From: Paramacrobiotus metropolitanus
Taxonomy: Eukaryota > Tardigrada > Eutardigrada > Parachela > Macrobiotidae
Length of the DNA: 64,000 bases
Assembly (NCBI RefSeq): GCF_019649055.1
Contig: NW_026570257.1
Location: 682,001 to 746,000, forward strand
Reading direction: 5' to 3'
Positions 34,401-47,458 of the stretch are shown here, in pieces. The notes beneath the pieces are model-generated. The model was not told where the DNA came from. It saw nothing but the letters and a program-made list of their open reading frames with translations, and did no database searches. How positions within the stretch are numbered: the first letter of the stretch is position 1; the number at the start of each line of letters is the position of its first letter. Both the position numbers and the translations under genes were made by a program.

Positions 34401-37400
34401 CAAAAACTCGTTTAAATACGGGTAATAAAATTTATAAAGGATGTATGCTATATATTCTATACTGATCATATACGAAATAGTTTTATGTACAGAAAAAATT
34501 ACGAGTATTGTTTAATAATTATATAAAAAAAAATTACTATCGCCACTATTAAACGTCTAACAAAAACTAACTATGAGATACTAGAAAAATAATACCATCT
34601 TTCAAAGACTGGATGTATGATTAAGTCGATTAGTAGAAGAAATGTCCCACTTGTAGCTAAAGTTCAGATTAGGAAAAAACCGATCAAACGAACTGCGTAC
34701 TTGTGGGACTCTCAAGTATGCCTCCCCCAACATCACCGCAGCCGCAATCTTATCCTTCATAGCCGCGTGTAGATTCTCATACAATTCCGCATATTCATTC
34801 GGCATCCCGTTGGCCAAATAATAACCGGCCAATTTTTCCTGCGTCCGATAGTAGCTATCCTCCATTTCCGGTCCAACCGAATTCAGCAGACTGATCACAG
34901 CCTTCGAACGGCTATCAATGGCCAATAAAACATCCGCCTTAGCCAGAATAAGGCGGGGATATTGTGATGTTCCCTTGAACACCCCGAATGCCACCTCCAG
35001 CGTATCCTGGGCGGCGGTGTACTGGCTGGTGGTAATACACAACTGGATGAGCGCCAGAAAGACGCTGCACCGATCGGAGAGGGTGTAGTCGGTGTCGGGG
35101 GTGTATTTGGAAACGCCGGGTTTGTTGAGGGACACAGTGAGGTTGGCGATGGCCTCTGCACTGTTGCCGGAAGCGGCTAGTTGTTGGTTGTGGAGGACGA
35201 TGTATCGGAGATTGTCTTTTAAGCGGAAATTGTTGGCAAGCGCCCGTTCGAGGGCGGTGCGGCATTTGGCTGTCTGGTTTTGTGCCGCGTAAACCTAAAT
35301 TTATAGTGTATAGACGCACTTATACTAAAGTACTCTTACCAGAAAATCATATCGGAAATAAGCCTTCCCGTAAATTTAATTATCATTATAACCCAGCTTT
35401 AGGGTCATTACAGATTTTGTTAATGAGTGGTTTTGCGTACGGATGAATACAGAATTTATGTCTTCTTGTTGCTTAACCAGAAAGCACAAATTTCACTGAG
35501 TTTAAACTGACTTCGGCTGCCACAAGAAGCGCTTCCGCGTCGCGCCCATAGAGTTCCGACTCCAGGACATTCTCCACCGTGTAGGCGGCTTTGGTGAAAT
35601 CCGATTTGAGGTACTGTACATGTGCTAGCAGGACTGCGCAGTCCGTAAATCCCGGTGCGACTCCGAGCAACGAGGTCAGCACTTGCTCGCAATGGTTCAG
35701 TAAAGGGCTGTTAGCAATCAGCTTTTGCGGCTGAAAAGGTCAGTATCGCAGCTATTATAAAATTCTGTACCTGGTTAAATAAAACTGTAGTGAAAATATG
35801 AACTATTCTAAGATGAATATTAAGCACATTCAAATTGATTCAGGCTTTACGATGCTTGATTTTTGACTAAGCTGAGTTAAAGATACGACATAATAAAATA
35901 ATCTAGCATAAATAAAAATTGTTCTACATAGTAAAGTACGGGTAGGATACATTTATTTTATTGTAATTATCGGAGCACTATACCACGTACCTCTGACTGG
36001 CAGTACTGCAGTGCATCCCTGATGAGACGCGTTGTGAAGTATGGATCAACCATGACGAAGTAATCCAGATCAAGCGGTTTGTTCTGTTTGTCAGTCCACA
36101 AAAAGATCACGCTTTTAGTAGATTTTTTAAAGAAAATTAACATGTTGGTTTACTGACCGTCTGCATGAACGATGTCGAACGGCTAAGAATGCGCAGTAGT
36201 TTTGTTCCGGTGGTTTTGCTGGTTTCCGGCGTACTTTCGATGCCATAGTTCTGTTTGACTAAATCCAGTTTTACGTGCAGATAATCGAGTTCGCTGCTTC
36301 TCAAGGGCAAATACGGCACCTGTATCATATTACTTAATAATTCTGTCCATGTTAGCCGTCTTGCTTTTTCGCAATAATTATTTACCAGTTCTCGAGGTTC
36401 AGTGTCAGAAATAAATAACTGAGCCGCTCGTTGCAAATCGCTTTGCGCCTTCTCATGTTTTCCTTGCATTAAATCACACTTAACTAAACCTGAAACGCAC
36501 GAAAAAGATAATATTCAGAAAGTAAAGTAATGCAAAGTAGTTTTACTTTTATAATTTAATACGTATTTATATTTTACGGTACCCAGCATGGCCCGGAATC
36601 CAAATGCCGGTCGATTGAGTGCCCTTTCAAACATGCCGCGGGCGTCTTCGCTGCGACCCGCCGTCAACAGATGGTCGCCCAGCTCCAGAAGCAGAGTGGC
36701 ATTGCCGGTGAATGTGGAAAGTGCTTGCCGCAGTAATGTCGAGGCTCTTTCGAGAACCGCCCCTGAGCCGTTATTCTAAAAATTAATATGGATATATTAT
36801 CATATATTCATTATCATATATCAGTACATTTCTTCGCAATAAGGTATTCTTCGGATTGCAAACCAGTTATATGTAAAATATTTATTACGGTACATCCTCG
36901 TATTTAAAAAGATATAATGTTGTTTGAAAATAATTATTATGATATCGCGAAATAATCCAAAACATCCCTCACGCAAATTGTCTGCTGTGCGTGCAATTAT
37001 ACGGTAACTTGTGATCTGGTTTGAAACTGTTAAGCAAACACATCTGTAACAATCTGCCTTAGTATGTATCCGGTATTTTGGATACTCACCCACCGGAAGC
37101 TTTTGTTATACTGTATGATTATTACATAGCAGTTTAATTTTGATGGTCAGTGCTCACCATTCTCGTCAGTAGACGACACACTTTCGCCCACAAACCGGGG
37201 TTCTTCGGTTCGAATTTCTGCAGACGCTCCAGAACGGTAATGGCCGACGCCTCAAACTCTTTCCACACTGCCGGTCGCCGGGAGCAAATGTTGCATAGAC
37301 ACCAGTAAATATGCGGCAAGAACAGCTGTTGATCGACCGACACTAGTTTGTCCGCGGCCGTCGCCACGGCTTCCCAGTTGTTCTGCACGATCAGCAAGGT

Positions 37401-38533
37401 CAAGTTCATGATGCGCACCGGTGCGGCTTTCTCATTGCTGGAGACGATGTCGCGAAACTCCGCCGCTGCCGTCGCAAGGTCATTCTGTAGGATATGCCAG
37501 TGGATCAGTAAAAGTTTTGCCTGGAGGGCTTCCTTGGGATTTGCTCTAAAAGGGTGCAAAGTATTTTTTAAAAATTAATTCGGAGGAAAACGGTGCGCAT
37601 CGTACGTAATGGATTTCTGAAGGTTGGTTTTGACGCGGTCGGTTGGACCATGTTGTTGCATTTCCAACATCGCCATCAAGGAATATGCCTGCAACATCAT
37701 GATACCGCAATTAATACATTTTCAATAATTTTATAAGTACAATTTAGGCCGAAAGGCGTACTCGTCCATAACCGGCGTTGACCGCGATGCTCTGCTGAAC
37801 GGACGCTAGCGCTTCGCTGTAGCTGCCGTTGTGGTAAAATATCCACCCGCTAAGAAAGTGCGCCTGAAAAACATTGACTCGAATGCCATCTTATCTCAAC
37901 CAGAAACATAAGAAACATTTAATTTTTTCAGTCTATTTTATATTTTTAGAAAATGCATGAAGAGTTATAAAAAATAAATTTTTTTAATAGCTGCAATGGG
38001 TTAGCTAACGCACCTCGTCGATTGCGGAGGTCTTCGTCTGCTCGATTGTCTGCCGAAGCTTCTGCACAGCCATTCTGTCTACAGAATAAAATGATTAAAA
38101 AACATTCTACAGATTTACGGTTTACTTTTTATGCAGTTATATTCCCAACAGCGGCGAGCTTTTATTGTGGTCTCATTTTCCTACAAAAATATAACTACGT
38201 TCCACCTTTTTCATCTTGCTGACTGTAGATGCACATCTGTCCCGTCAGCGCAGGAAGCGCGAACACAGCATGTTCGAGGAGCTCGGAAAAATCCCGTAGT
38301 GACTCCTGTGAGTTTCCTGTCGGTTTTAAAAATTATTCTTAGCAAACAGAACCGCTTTTGAAGATGACCAATGCACAAGAATGTAACGCAGTATTAAGTG
38401 CACCTTCCAACATGTTGACAACACCGAGGAAGAATGTGTAGGCCGCATCCTGCTTGCTGTAGTTCGGAATCGACCTAATAAACTTCCGCGCCTGCTCAAA
38501 TACTTGGTTGGAAAGGAAGAAGTCCACATTCAC
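31451..38533 (-). CDS. TTC21B: TTC21B/IFT139-like TPR protein (5' end missing)
   Basis: Nineteen exons (5' to 3'): 38533..38404, 38316..38206, 38078..38014, 37863..37762, 37688..37606, 37545..37158, 36775..36583, 36489..36158, 36083..35991, 35730..35512, 35294..34701, 34345..34075, 34019..33899, 33829..33764, 33612..33231, 32874..32608, 32534..32409, 32334..32221, 31894..31451. They join in frame to 1366 aa, close to the 1316-1320 of vertebrate TTC21A/B. The protein is mostly tetratricopeptide repeats; recognisable family landmarks are MLEGNSQESLRDF near the N-terminus, LGEAYLRVPQPTKAL in the middle, and DAEYLERLWLLLAEQ near the C-terminus. IFT139 is a subunit of the IFT-A complex needed for retrograde transport in cilia. 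The exon with the start codon was not identified; a candidate ATGGATGGTCTACC lies near 39030 on this strand. The C-terminal third is the most diverged. Confidence 0.9.
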
Positions 38534-39613
38534 CTGAGAAATGAATGCACAGTGGCTTTAGTTAAAGTACTTCTTTCCTAAACCATACAGTCAAGTCTGA
38601 AAAGATTGTTTAACAGTGCATTGTACTGTACTGTGCAGTGTTTACAAACAGTGCCATGCAGACTGCGAGAAATTTGTGGGCATGTACTGTATAACTGTAA
38701 ACTTACGAAAAAGTTTTCCGGCAAGTGGTTCATGATTATTGCAACTAGTGCCAACTACCCCTCCTTTTGGAAACAAAGCAGCGTTCGTGAGAAGCGAATA
38801 AATAAGAATTGTTTAAAGTAAGTAATTGTAAATGGAATTGTTATTACGTAGTATTCAGCAAAGTGGAAGCTAATGAGTAGATTATCAGGTGAGGCAGTGC
38901 AAAGACACACATCCACTGCAGGTTGCGGCGAACGACATGGTTGCTCTGATTCTCCCAGATCGATTCCTAGTCCTGCTAATCGTCCCAGTTCAAAGCAGTA
39001 CGATGCCGGTGTACGCGGTAGACCATCCATTTTCCGTATGTACTGTACTTGAATAGTATTCATGACCGCTCGAGCTGGTGAGTGTCTACATTTGTATGGG
39101 TTTTGAATACTTTTATAGGTGCAGAGCCGATACCTCTACCTACAGAGTACGTACGTAATTATTATCACGCTGTACCTGTGCATGCACTCATCCATACCAA
39201 TAGATGCATTTAACATTTAACATAGGTATTACGTATACGGGATCGGGAGCGTGAGATCCAAACAATGAGCACGTATAAAATTAAATTATCTTATAGTTAT
39301 CATCAAAAATTCAGGCGAACATACAGCGTATACGAATATCATTTATAGGTGCCACACAGCACAAAATACTGTATTTATTAGATTGTATTTTTTGGGAGCT
39401 GTTCATGATCAGCAAATGTAAAAATCTACATTTTTTTAAGACAAAACGAGTATAATGATGGTATACTTCGAACTGCGACATCAGAGACTTCTAGATACCT
39501 TGCGCACGACAATGTGCGTATTTATTAATTAACAAACTCAAAGACTAGCGATTGTGAAACAAAAGCTACCTTTGCCGATATGAGAAAGCCCCCGAAATTT
39601 GATCACCGCCAAA
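38534..39613. other. Upstream of TTC21B, possible first exon
   Basis: A minus-strand frame starting MDGLPRTPASYCFELGRL (from about 39030) could hold the missing TTC21B start, as a GTGTGT donor follows in-frame near 38908, but no homology confirms it. Otherwise gene-free. Confidence 0.25.
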
Positions 39614-40378
39614 TCAGAGCTCTTGATCATGTGTCTGATTTTCAAAGGAACGAAAGCGAAACTGCGCTGCCGGAGTGAAATATCTGCGCTTGACGTACAT
39701 CAAGAGCAGGCACACCAGTGCGCCTATAACACAACCCCCCAAGATCGCGGCAAACAGTTCCCCTCCGGTGTATCCGCTCTTAACCGCAACCAACTGCAGC
39801 TGTTGCGATTTACCCGGCGTTGTAGATGGAATCTTGACCGTTGGGCTAGTGCCTGACGGGCGCTTAGATGTGCTGGACTGTGAGGAGGTGGCGCTGCTTT
39901 TGGCGCGTGTAGTTGTGGCGGTCGGTGTGGTTGTGTCTTTTGCATGGGCCGTTGTGGATACTGTGGTCGGCGTTGTGTTCCCTGCGGGAGCGGCTGTAAC
40001 CGTCGTTGTCACGACTGCCACAAGTGTACTCGTACCGGTGGTCGTAATAACCGTCGTCCCGGTAACGGTGCTGGGGTTTCCGGTGGGCGTGGTTACGGGG
40101 GATGGCATAGTGGTGCTGACATTTGTCGTGAAAGAACTGTCATTAAGTAACGCGGATGTTGTGTCTAATGGTGCAGTAGAAGTTGCTGAGCTGTTCGTGA
40201 TATGGTCGGGAGGAGCTTTTGTACTATTGGTACTTTCTGTATTATCCCGGTGCACGTGTTGATTGACCGTAGGAGGAACTGGTTTGTTTGCAACGGCTGC
40301 TGATCCTGAAGGCACAACTGTCGCGCTGGTGGTAAGGCACAGGACAAACATAACACAGTGGATAGCGGTGCCTGACAT
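39614..40378 (-). CDS. Mucin-like type I membrane protein
   Basis: A single open exon of 254 codons. I start at the ATG at 40378 because it gives a clean signal peptide (MSGTAIHCVMFVLCLTTSA); the same frame extends further upstream without that logic. Residues about 25-185 are a Thr/Ser/Pro-rich stretch with several NxS/T sites, typical of heavily O-glycosylated mucin stalks. A hydrophobic segment (GGELFAAILGGCVIGALVCL, near 205-230) is the membrane anchor. A short cytosolic tail KRRYFTPAAQFRF.. follows, ending QEL. The architecture resembles sialomucins such as CD164 or other surface mucins, but such stretches evolve by composition, so orthology is not claimed. Likely a cell-surface coat or adhesion protein. 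Confidence 0.75.
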   Translation of the reverse strand: MSGTAIHCVMFVLCLTTSATVVPSGSAAVANKPVPPTVNQHVHRDNTESTNSTKAPPDHITNSSATSTAPLDTTSALLNDSSFTTNVSTTMPSPVTTPTGNPSTVTGTTVITTTGTSTLVAVVTTTVTAAPAGNTTPTTVSTTAHAKDTTTPTATTTRAKSSATSSQSSTSKRPSGTSPTVKIPSTTPGKSQQLQLVAVKSGYTGGELFAAILGGCVIGALVCLLLMYVKRRYFTPAAQFRFRSFENQTHDQEL

Positions 40379-40951
40379 AAAGAATATAAGATACAGTGTA
40401 TTAGTGCCTAATTTATGATGTTTGTTCGGTAAAACTGGGAAGATAACGTCGTTTACATTCCGACAGCTATTGTAAAGCATCACGCTGTACAAATAACAGT
40501 TTTGAACCGTTTCCTGTCTAAACAAAAGCCTTAATAATATAGAAGAAATTATAATTTTTTACCGTACCGAACTTTGGAAAAGCATGCTTGGTGGTATGAT
40601 CATCAAATATTCACTTGCAAATAAGCACGTCATGCAATTGAATGTGTTGAGCGATTAACTTACGTATTTACTCAGCTGTTCATATAAAAGCTAAAAATAA
40701 CTATAAGAAATTAGTAAAACATATAATGAGTAAACACGAGTAAATTCAGAAGCTATTTTACGCCATTACGGTTTTATTATCGAAATATGCACTGAAAGAC
40801 CATTTTTAACATTATTGACAAGTAAAAGAAGTCGACTGGCAAATTGTTTTTAATTGATTAATTTAACGAGATTTATGTTACACTCATTCAACTTTCTTCG
40901 GTTGACTTACTTACCGGTAACGGAAGTCATCTTCGTTTTGTAAGTCCAAGG

Positions 40952-41113
40952 TTAAGAATAATCCTCAAATACCGGCGGAAAGCGCAGCCGTCCCCAGGAA
41001 CTCAACAAACGGGTGTCAGCAATGATTTTTCCCCCTACTACTTGCCGTTCCACAAGGCCGACACGATCGCTTTCGAAATCTGGCAGAAAGTCTCCATATA
41101 GCGGGAAGAATGT
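40952..41113 (-). other. Orphan coding-like stretch of 53 codons
   Basis: Between a TGA and a TAA on the minus strand lies an open frame containing FFPLYGDFLPDFESD, GLVERQVVGGKII and a tail RFPPVFEDYS. Its amino-acid make-up looks like a real, folded protein end rather than noise. A GTATTT donor inside it could alternatively send it to another exon. No start codon and no partner exon were found; it lies after the TRPM gene stop at 41607 and is not part of that protein. Confidence 0.25.
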
Positions 41114-41606
41114 TCAACATCGTATTATTGCAAAACGTCTACCAATCACAAGTTCGAGTGCGCAAAGAAGTCAGCAGAAAGGTATATACAGGTGATCAAG
41201 TGCGCAGTAAAGTGGAACCGGCAGTACAAAACGTTTACATCAGCATTGATGTAAATTGCCGTAAACGTTGCTTTTATTATGCTGCAACCTTTGGTATTTA
41301 CGGGCGTCCAATATGAGCATGACATCACAGTACAACTAAGTTTATGAACACATAGTCAGCTCATGCAGAACCGATAATAATTCTTATGATTTATGGCTTT
41401 GTCCGTGCATTCACCAATAGCGGAACATAATTGAGGCACGTAATATAGTACAATTAATTCCCGCTCTTTTCTATTGTACACCTACGCCGTATTGTGTTGC
41501 GGGAAGTGGACGGTACTTTACTGTAGTGCGTTGACCGGTAAATAAATATAATTTGAATGGTTGTTTAAACAGCACACCCATACTACAGATTTACAAAATT
41601 TGCTGA

Positions 41607-44600
41607 TTACAAAGAAGACAGCAGACGTTGTTTGTCTTCTATGAATTCCAGAAGATAGGTCAGACCGACCTCCACGTTATGGCACCTGTAGAATTCACCA
41701 TCCAGTCTTACTTATGGTAAATTTACACAACAAAAATAATTTTGCATTTGCTTACGCCTGGTCATCTTTTTCTTTTTGCAACACTGCGTTTTTCTTGTCA
41801 TCTTCGTTACCGAAATACCGCAAAGCGACGGAAGACCAGTATGGTGATAAAGGACCACCGAAGGATGAATCGGCTCGTTCCAGTTTTTCCATCTCGATCA
41901 TATTTTTAAGGCCCTATTTAAAATACCAAGTAATTAGATTACCAAACGTAAAAGGCAAAAAGGTCACAATCGCCTTACAGAGCCGGATTTTCTGCCTTTA
42001 CTGATGCAATATTTAATGACTGTCCCCAGGTAGCCGAGAATATTCAGAGGCGGTGGCAATGACGACAGCACTCCGTATTGCATAATCAGCTTCGTGCGGT
42101 AATATTTCCAAACCAATGAATTATCCACCCATTCATCAATAAATCGCGTACTAAAAGAAAATCGTTTACATGGTGGAAATTGCAGAGGTGCGTTAAGAGC
42201 GAAAAAAAAGTACTGTCATTAGTTACAAATTTACGTACTAGATGGCGCAGGATAAAACAAATTGGGATCCGATCAGGACAAAAATATAATAATGCAGGTA
42301 GAAACCGTAGGACCAGAATGTAACCGTGTTACCTGGAACCAGCCAAACAGGTTATAAGGTGATCACGATCATTTCACTTATGGTCAACATAGGGTTTTGA
42401 AAAATCGAAAGAATTATCGAAATGACGGAACCGGAACGGGCGCCGCATCCTTTAAGTTGCAAATGCTACCAGTTATAATACAATTCAACAATACGTACAG
42501 CCGGGATCAGAGTAATCGCCAATCCAGCAGCGATCCTTTGGGTAAGCATTCGACATGTTCTTCATCGGTTGGTTAACGTTCGTCCAGTCTATTTTAGAGC
42601 TCGCACACGCTCCAGTGCTGCATATAGAACGTTTTCTCGATCATGCAAAATGAATGGATGGTGACAGCCTTACTATTCCAGCGAAGGGTAGTCGGCAAAC
42701 CCGAATATCGCTCCGAAGGCCCGAAACAGCGCTCTCCGCCATTCACTGCCCGTGGCTGGAGCGTCTGGATACACAACTGTTTGCCACACTAATCCAGTCG
42801 CCATCTAGAGAAATACGAACAGAATACGGTCAAATTGTAAGTATTGTGACACTGTTGTTTAAATACGTACAAACATTGGATAGGTCACCGCGACCCATTT
42901 GGTCACATCGATTGTGAAGGACCGTACAACCTGAAAATATAATCATGTGATGCGCATACTGAATATTGATACCGCTGCTGCATACAATACACAGTCATTT
43001 ACCAGTCGTATCGTGGGGCCAATTATGCCATCCATCGTGTAGAACATATCCCATACGCGGTAAGAATAATAAAACACTCCTAAATCAATTCCAAATTATT
43101 ATAATCCAATTCTCGTTTTTACGGGTGACATGTTATTCGCCGCATACTGTACCGAATCCGAGAATGACACGTCCGGCCCATGGATAATCGTACCGGAACG
43201 GTGCAATTCGAAATAAAAAGAACAAAATACAGAACACTCCTTCGAAGAAAACACTGAGTTTGGTCTTCCAAGGTTCATAGACGAATTTATTCTGGTGCAT
43301 GTAGGATCCTCTGCAATGTTTGTGAACATTGCAGCGTAGTAGGCTGGAAAAAAGGTCACCGCCACCTACTTCATGATTACGGCTATCCAACGCAGAACCA
43401 CGTAAACACAGACGGCGATATCCACGCCAATGTAGCGGCACGGTGGCAGCATCATGGCGACGTACATGACAATCAGGAAAGTGTAATAAATCCATTGGCT
43501 GGTGTAGAATTTGATACAGGGAGAATTCCACACCGCATAGATTCGCTTCACCAAAGGGACAGAAAATTTTTTAGGGCGACTAGTACGGCGTTGATTGCCG
43601 AGGATTTCTTTGTCGCGAAGGGATGTGGCCAGTGTGCCGATATACGCTTGTTTTTCCTCGTCGGTGATCGGCCGTTCATGAAATCTGCTATTAGTATCTG
43701 GAATGCCGACAAAATCGAGTCACTAAACGTTAATTAGTCATTTGAGGACAATGTGGAGTTTTTACGTTTTTTTACCTATAAAATCCAAACCAATGCGACT
43801 TCCAGAGCGTAGCGTCTTCCTTCTTTTATAATACTGGGTTCGCTCGAGAGCAGGAAACGACAACCATTTATAGATAGGCAACACGAACAGAGCGGAGAGT
43901 AATAACTTTGCCGTATCGAAGCGTCCCTCCACGCTGATGAAGCCGTAATACCATCTACTGAGAAATTCTTGTATCCATCGATGCGATAAGAATTTCCTGT
44001 AAAACGTGGGTGCAGCTTTATTACAGAAAATAATTAATACAAAGTACACCATTATAGTTGCGTACTTGTCACGAGCATCCAGAGCCAATCTGAGGACGTT
44101 GTGGTTATTGTAATCCGGAAGATCACGAATCAGCAAGGCTCGCGCACGATACCGATTATCACTGTACGCCATATCGTACATGGCGTGTGCCACCTCACCC
44201 AGCCGGTCGGCCCGGGCGCGAAGCATCTGTCTGACGCTATAATCTGGCATGCAGCGCGCCAAACCCCGGTACATTGATTCCGCGAATAGCGTTGTCGGGA
44301 TGGGATCCAGAGAATGTTTAATTGTCACCAATACCAGGTCGAAATCGTCAGCAAGAACAGCGAAAATCATCAGGGCATTCATTGCCTAGAAAGCCGCATA
44401 CCACCAGTCAGCAAGACAGAAAACTGCCCCACAGAAAAAAATTGAATAAATCAAATTAAATAGATCCCTGGACCTTTCGATCAATATTAAATTCGGTTGC
44501 GCCTGATGTAAATCCGTAGGCAAACGTTGAAATTTCGCCTAGATCGACAAAATGACTGATTCCTGTCAGCCTGTCGATAAGCGGATTAAGGTGCAGCGTA

Positions 44601-47458
44601 ACGAAGCGATCGTCCAGAAGGTCATCTAAAAAATTTATATCACCTCACATCTCCTCTTTATTCAGTAAAGTATTTCTGAGAAATTTAAATATCGATAATT
44701 TCGGTTGCTCTTTTCTTGTATGTGCTGAAAGTTTTGATGTTCTTTGCAAGGAAATCTGTTAGCTTCCAGCACCACCAGCGTGAGTTTGTTTTATCTTTGC
44801 AGACTTTACGGTAGAGACACTTTTATGTATTGTATTGTTGGAGCTATTCGTTACATATCGATTCTCACCACTCTCAAACTCAACTCTAATTGCTTTTGTT
44901 GAAATTTAACTTATGGCTTCTTCTTTCGTAAAGGTGCTAGTTCGTAAGACTAAAGATCAACTTGTCCACTCATAGTCAGCTAAAGCTTTACATACCATCA
45001 CGAAATCCAAGTATTTCTTTCCACACATGTTTCCAGAAGAACCCTGTGGGATCATCAAAAGTGTACTGGAACAACCGTGCCAGTTTTACGGGTGTTAGGT
45101 GATGCTTCAAGGAAAACCCATCTTGAATAAACACATCCACAAACTGAGATCGGTTGCGAATACCAACGGCTAGTTCAAATATGTGCCAAGGAACCTGTTA
45201 TTGTAACGAAGCGTTGGAATTCTAGTTCTTCGGGTACAGTAAAGGTAACCGTACTTGAAAAGCATTCCAAGTTGGATCGTGAAACATCATCGCCTTGGTG
45301 ACTTCTAGCTGTCGGCATTTGAGCGCCAGTGAAAGGTTAGCATGAAAGATATATTCTTCCGCGAACCCGTACGAACCGCGCACAATGGCTCGCACCACAT
45401 ATTCTTCCAGATTAGCCAGGTTTTGTGAGTCGGTAGCGTCCAGTACGACAGCCCAGTCATCGATGGTTTTGCGTTCGAGAACTTTTATGACCGTTTCTAC
45501 TAGAGACTGTATGGACGGTTTACTCAGGGCAGGAAGTAGCTGTTTTGCGTATGCTTCTAGGTCATGGGTTAATACATCACCGCTGACTTTCTTTCTGTAA
45601 TGAGACTTGCTTTACCCATTATCGGGATTCTTATGCAAGGCGTCTTTTCGAGACCTCAGCGTTATTCCCTCGGCTAAAAGGTCCGCCATGCCTCCTGTTC
45701 CCGCTACAATGACAATAGCCACATTGTTGTCAATATAGGTCAGCAGAGCGGGTAGCTCGTCGACGCTCCCTTGGATCAGAATGACGACCGACGCAACTGG
45801 ACTTCCACGGATATTGGATTCTCGTTTCTCTGGAAAGAATGGTTACAAAACTGCGCCACAGTTTCTTAGGTCATTACTTTTTAATAGCGTATACCTTGTA
45901 AATTGTAGCATGTGCAAAGTTTGTAAAAGAATGGTGACCCGCCATTTTGTCGACGAAAATTCGTCGACCGAAACTTCGTCGAACACACGCGATGTCGACC
46001 CGTCGCAAAGTCGACCAGCCGTTCTGCTGAATTTTCTTAGTTTCTACGTTCTTAGGTTTTCTCAGCTGTCGCCCTCGTGACTTTCGACAAAGTGTTAGTC
46101 GACGAAATGCCGGTGAGCCAATGAAAAGGTCACAACAGAAAATTACACCATTGAAGTTTGTATTACAGTTAAAAACTACAGATCACCTGGTCTGGCTGGT
46201 TAGCTGGCTTACCTGGTCTATACGAGTACTGATAAAACAGCTCCATCCATATGGCCAGTTCCAGCTCGGACCTCAGTCGGCTGCTTTCGGCAGCATTCGG
46301 CGCCCGCAGAATAACGATCTTATCGTAGTACGCTCCGACATACGGACCAATCTTAGCCTTCTTGCGTACCGGCTGCTGGAGGCGAATGACGGAGTTTTCA
46401 TGGGGAATGTCCAGCCATTGTTTATCCACGGCGAAGCCCACGTGCTCTTCGTACTCGCTGACTCCTAGCAGCATGTTTTCCAGTAAAGTGGCTGGTTCTG
46501 ACGGGATGGAGTGGTCGTATACGAAAATCGAGCCCGGCAAGTGGAGAATCAGCTGCGATGAAACAAGCCAATATCAGACGCTTTGTGTAGATTATGAAAA
46601 GTTCTGCAGACGCTCACTCCACCCATCCCCGCCTGGAATGCGTTGCGCTGCGAGACGGTGCGGAAGACTTTGCGATGCCCAGCTGATCCTGTTAGCAGAG
46701 AGCATATAAGATCCGGCATCCGGTCGGCGCCCCATTGCGCTGACACGGCTTTCGCGAGAGCGGCAATCTGATTTTCTGATTCGACTATAGCGCTCAGTCT
46801 GCGGTTATATTGTAGGGAATCCTATAATAACGGTAAGCTTTGGTAATAAACAAAAAACTCCTTTATAAGTGCAAAAGAACTAGAGTCTGATAGATCGTCC
46901 ATCCGTACCCTTGGTTTCAGGTCGCCATATTCAGATGGTTGTGGTTTGGCTTGTGGGACAGTTGCTTTCAACCGCGCAGGTGAGTTCTGGGAAGACGAAA
47001 GAACTAATTTATCGGCTATCGTATCACCTTCAGTTTCAAGTGCCAGTAAATGGGCTTGACTTACTCGTGGTGTTAAGACCACTGTTTCAGTAGACAGGGA
47101 CTTCACAGGAGCAATGGTCTTCTGCGCTCCACGTTGGCTGGCTGCATGCTATATTTATAATAAATATTGTGGATGTAAGCGTCATTATACATTGTAGGAA
47201 GTACAACGAAATTTTAGCAATAATTATTGTATCTGATCGTATAATATACAGATATGTCTAAGTCATAAGTCTACTCAGCTAGTTAGCGCCACTAAACGCT
47301 CCACTAAGTGTACACTTCGATTTTTATGTTTACATTATCACGCATCTTATATCTACAAACAGAGTAATTTGATGTAAATGTAAGCTACACCGTGGAACTG
47401 AAAACGGTAATAAATTTGCGGTACTTACAAAAATATTGCTGCTGTGAGTCTTGCGCAT
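41607..47458 (-). CDS. TRPM: TRPM-family cation channel, copy 1 (1198 aa)
   Basis: Twenty exons: 47458..47429, 47148..46909, 46821..46618, 46552..46213, 45829..45655, 45594..45255, 45194..44996, 44625..44474, 44385..44066, 43996..43776, 43697..43370, 43310..43153, 43079..43003, 42930..42871, 42804..42674, 42617..42499, 42332..42239, 42150..41979, 41913..41756, 41685..41607. Residues about 120-330 are the TRPM LSDAT region, with the nucleotide-loop-like GTGGMADLLAEG. Melastatin homology repeats run to about 740, six membrane segments lie at about 800-1062, and the pore loop contains FRAFGAIFGFAD (Phe978-Gly979). The TRP helix region reads WKYYRTKLIMQY..LPPPLN (1076-1096), then a short C-terminal helix. 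No Nudix (TRPM2) or kinase (TRPM6/7) domain follows. Predicted calcium- or monovalent-permeable plasma-membrane channel; the activating stimulus is unknown. Confidence 0.9.
45934..46117. mobile_element. Small GTCGAC-rich inverted-repeat element in a TRPM intron
   Basis: The left end GTGACCCGCCATTTTGTCGAC and the reverse complement of the right end (CTCACCGGCATTTCGTCGAC) match imperfectly. Inside is a palindrome GTCGACGAAAATTCGTCGAC and further TCGAC motifs. About 180 bp, in the intron between exons 4 and 5 of TRPM copy 1. No coding capacity. Probably a miniature inverted-repeat transposon. Confidence 0.55.

Noticed and set aside
39675-40262. 195-codon plus-strand open frame
   Set aside because: It is the antisense of the Thr/Ser/Ala-rich mucin exon; repetitive ACN/GCN codons leave the opposite strand open. 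No domain and no splice logic.
41607-47458. Splitting the TRPM regions into many small genes following individual open frames
   Set aside because: Acceptor/donor phases join all pieces into one frame, and the same exon lengths recur in three copies.
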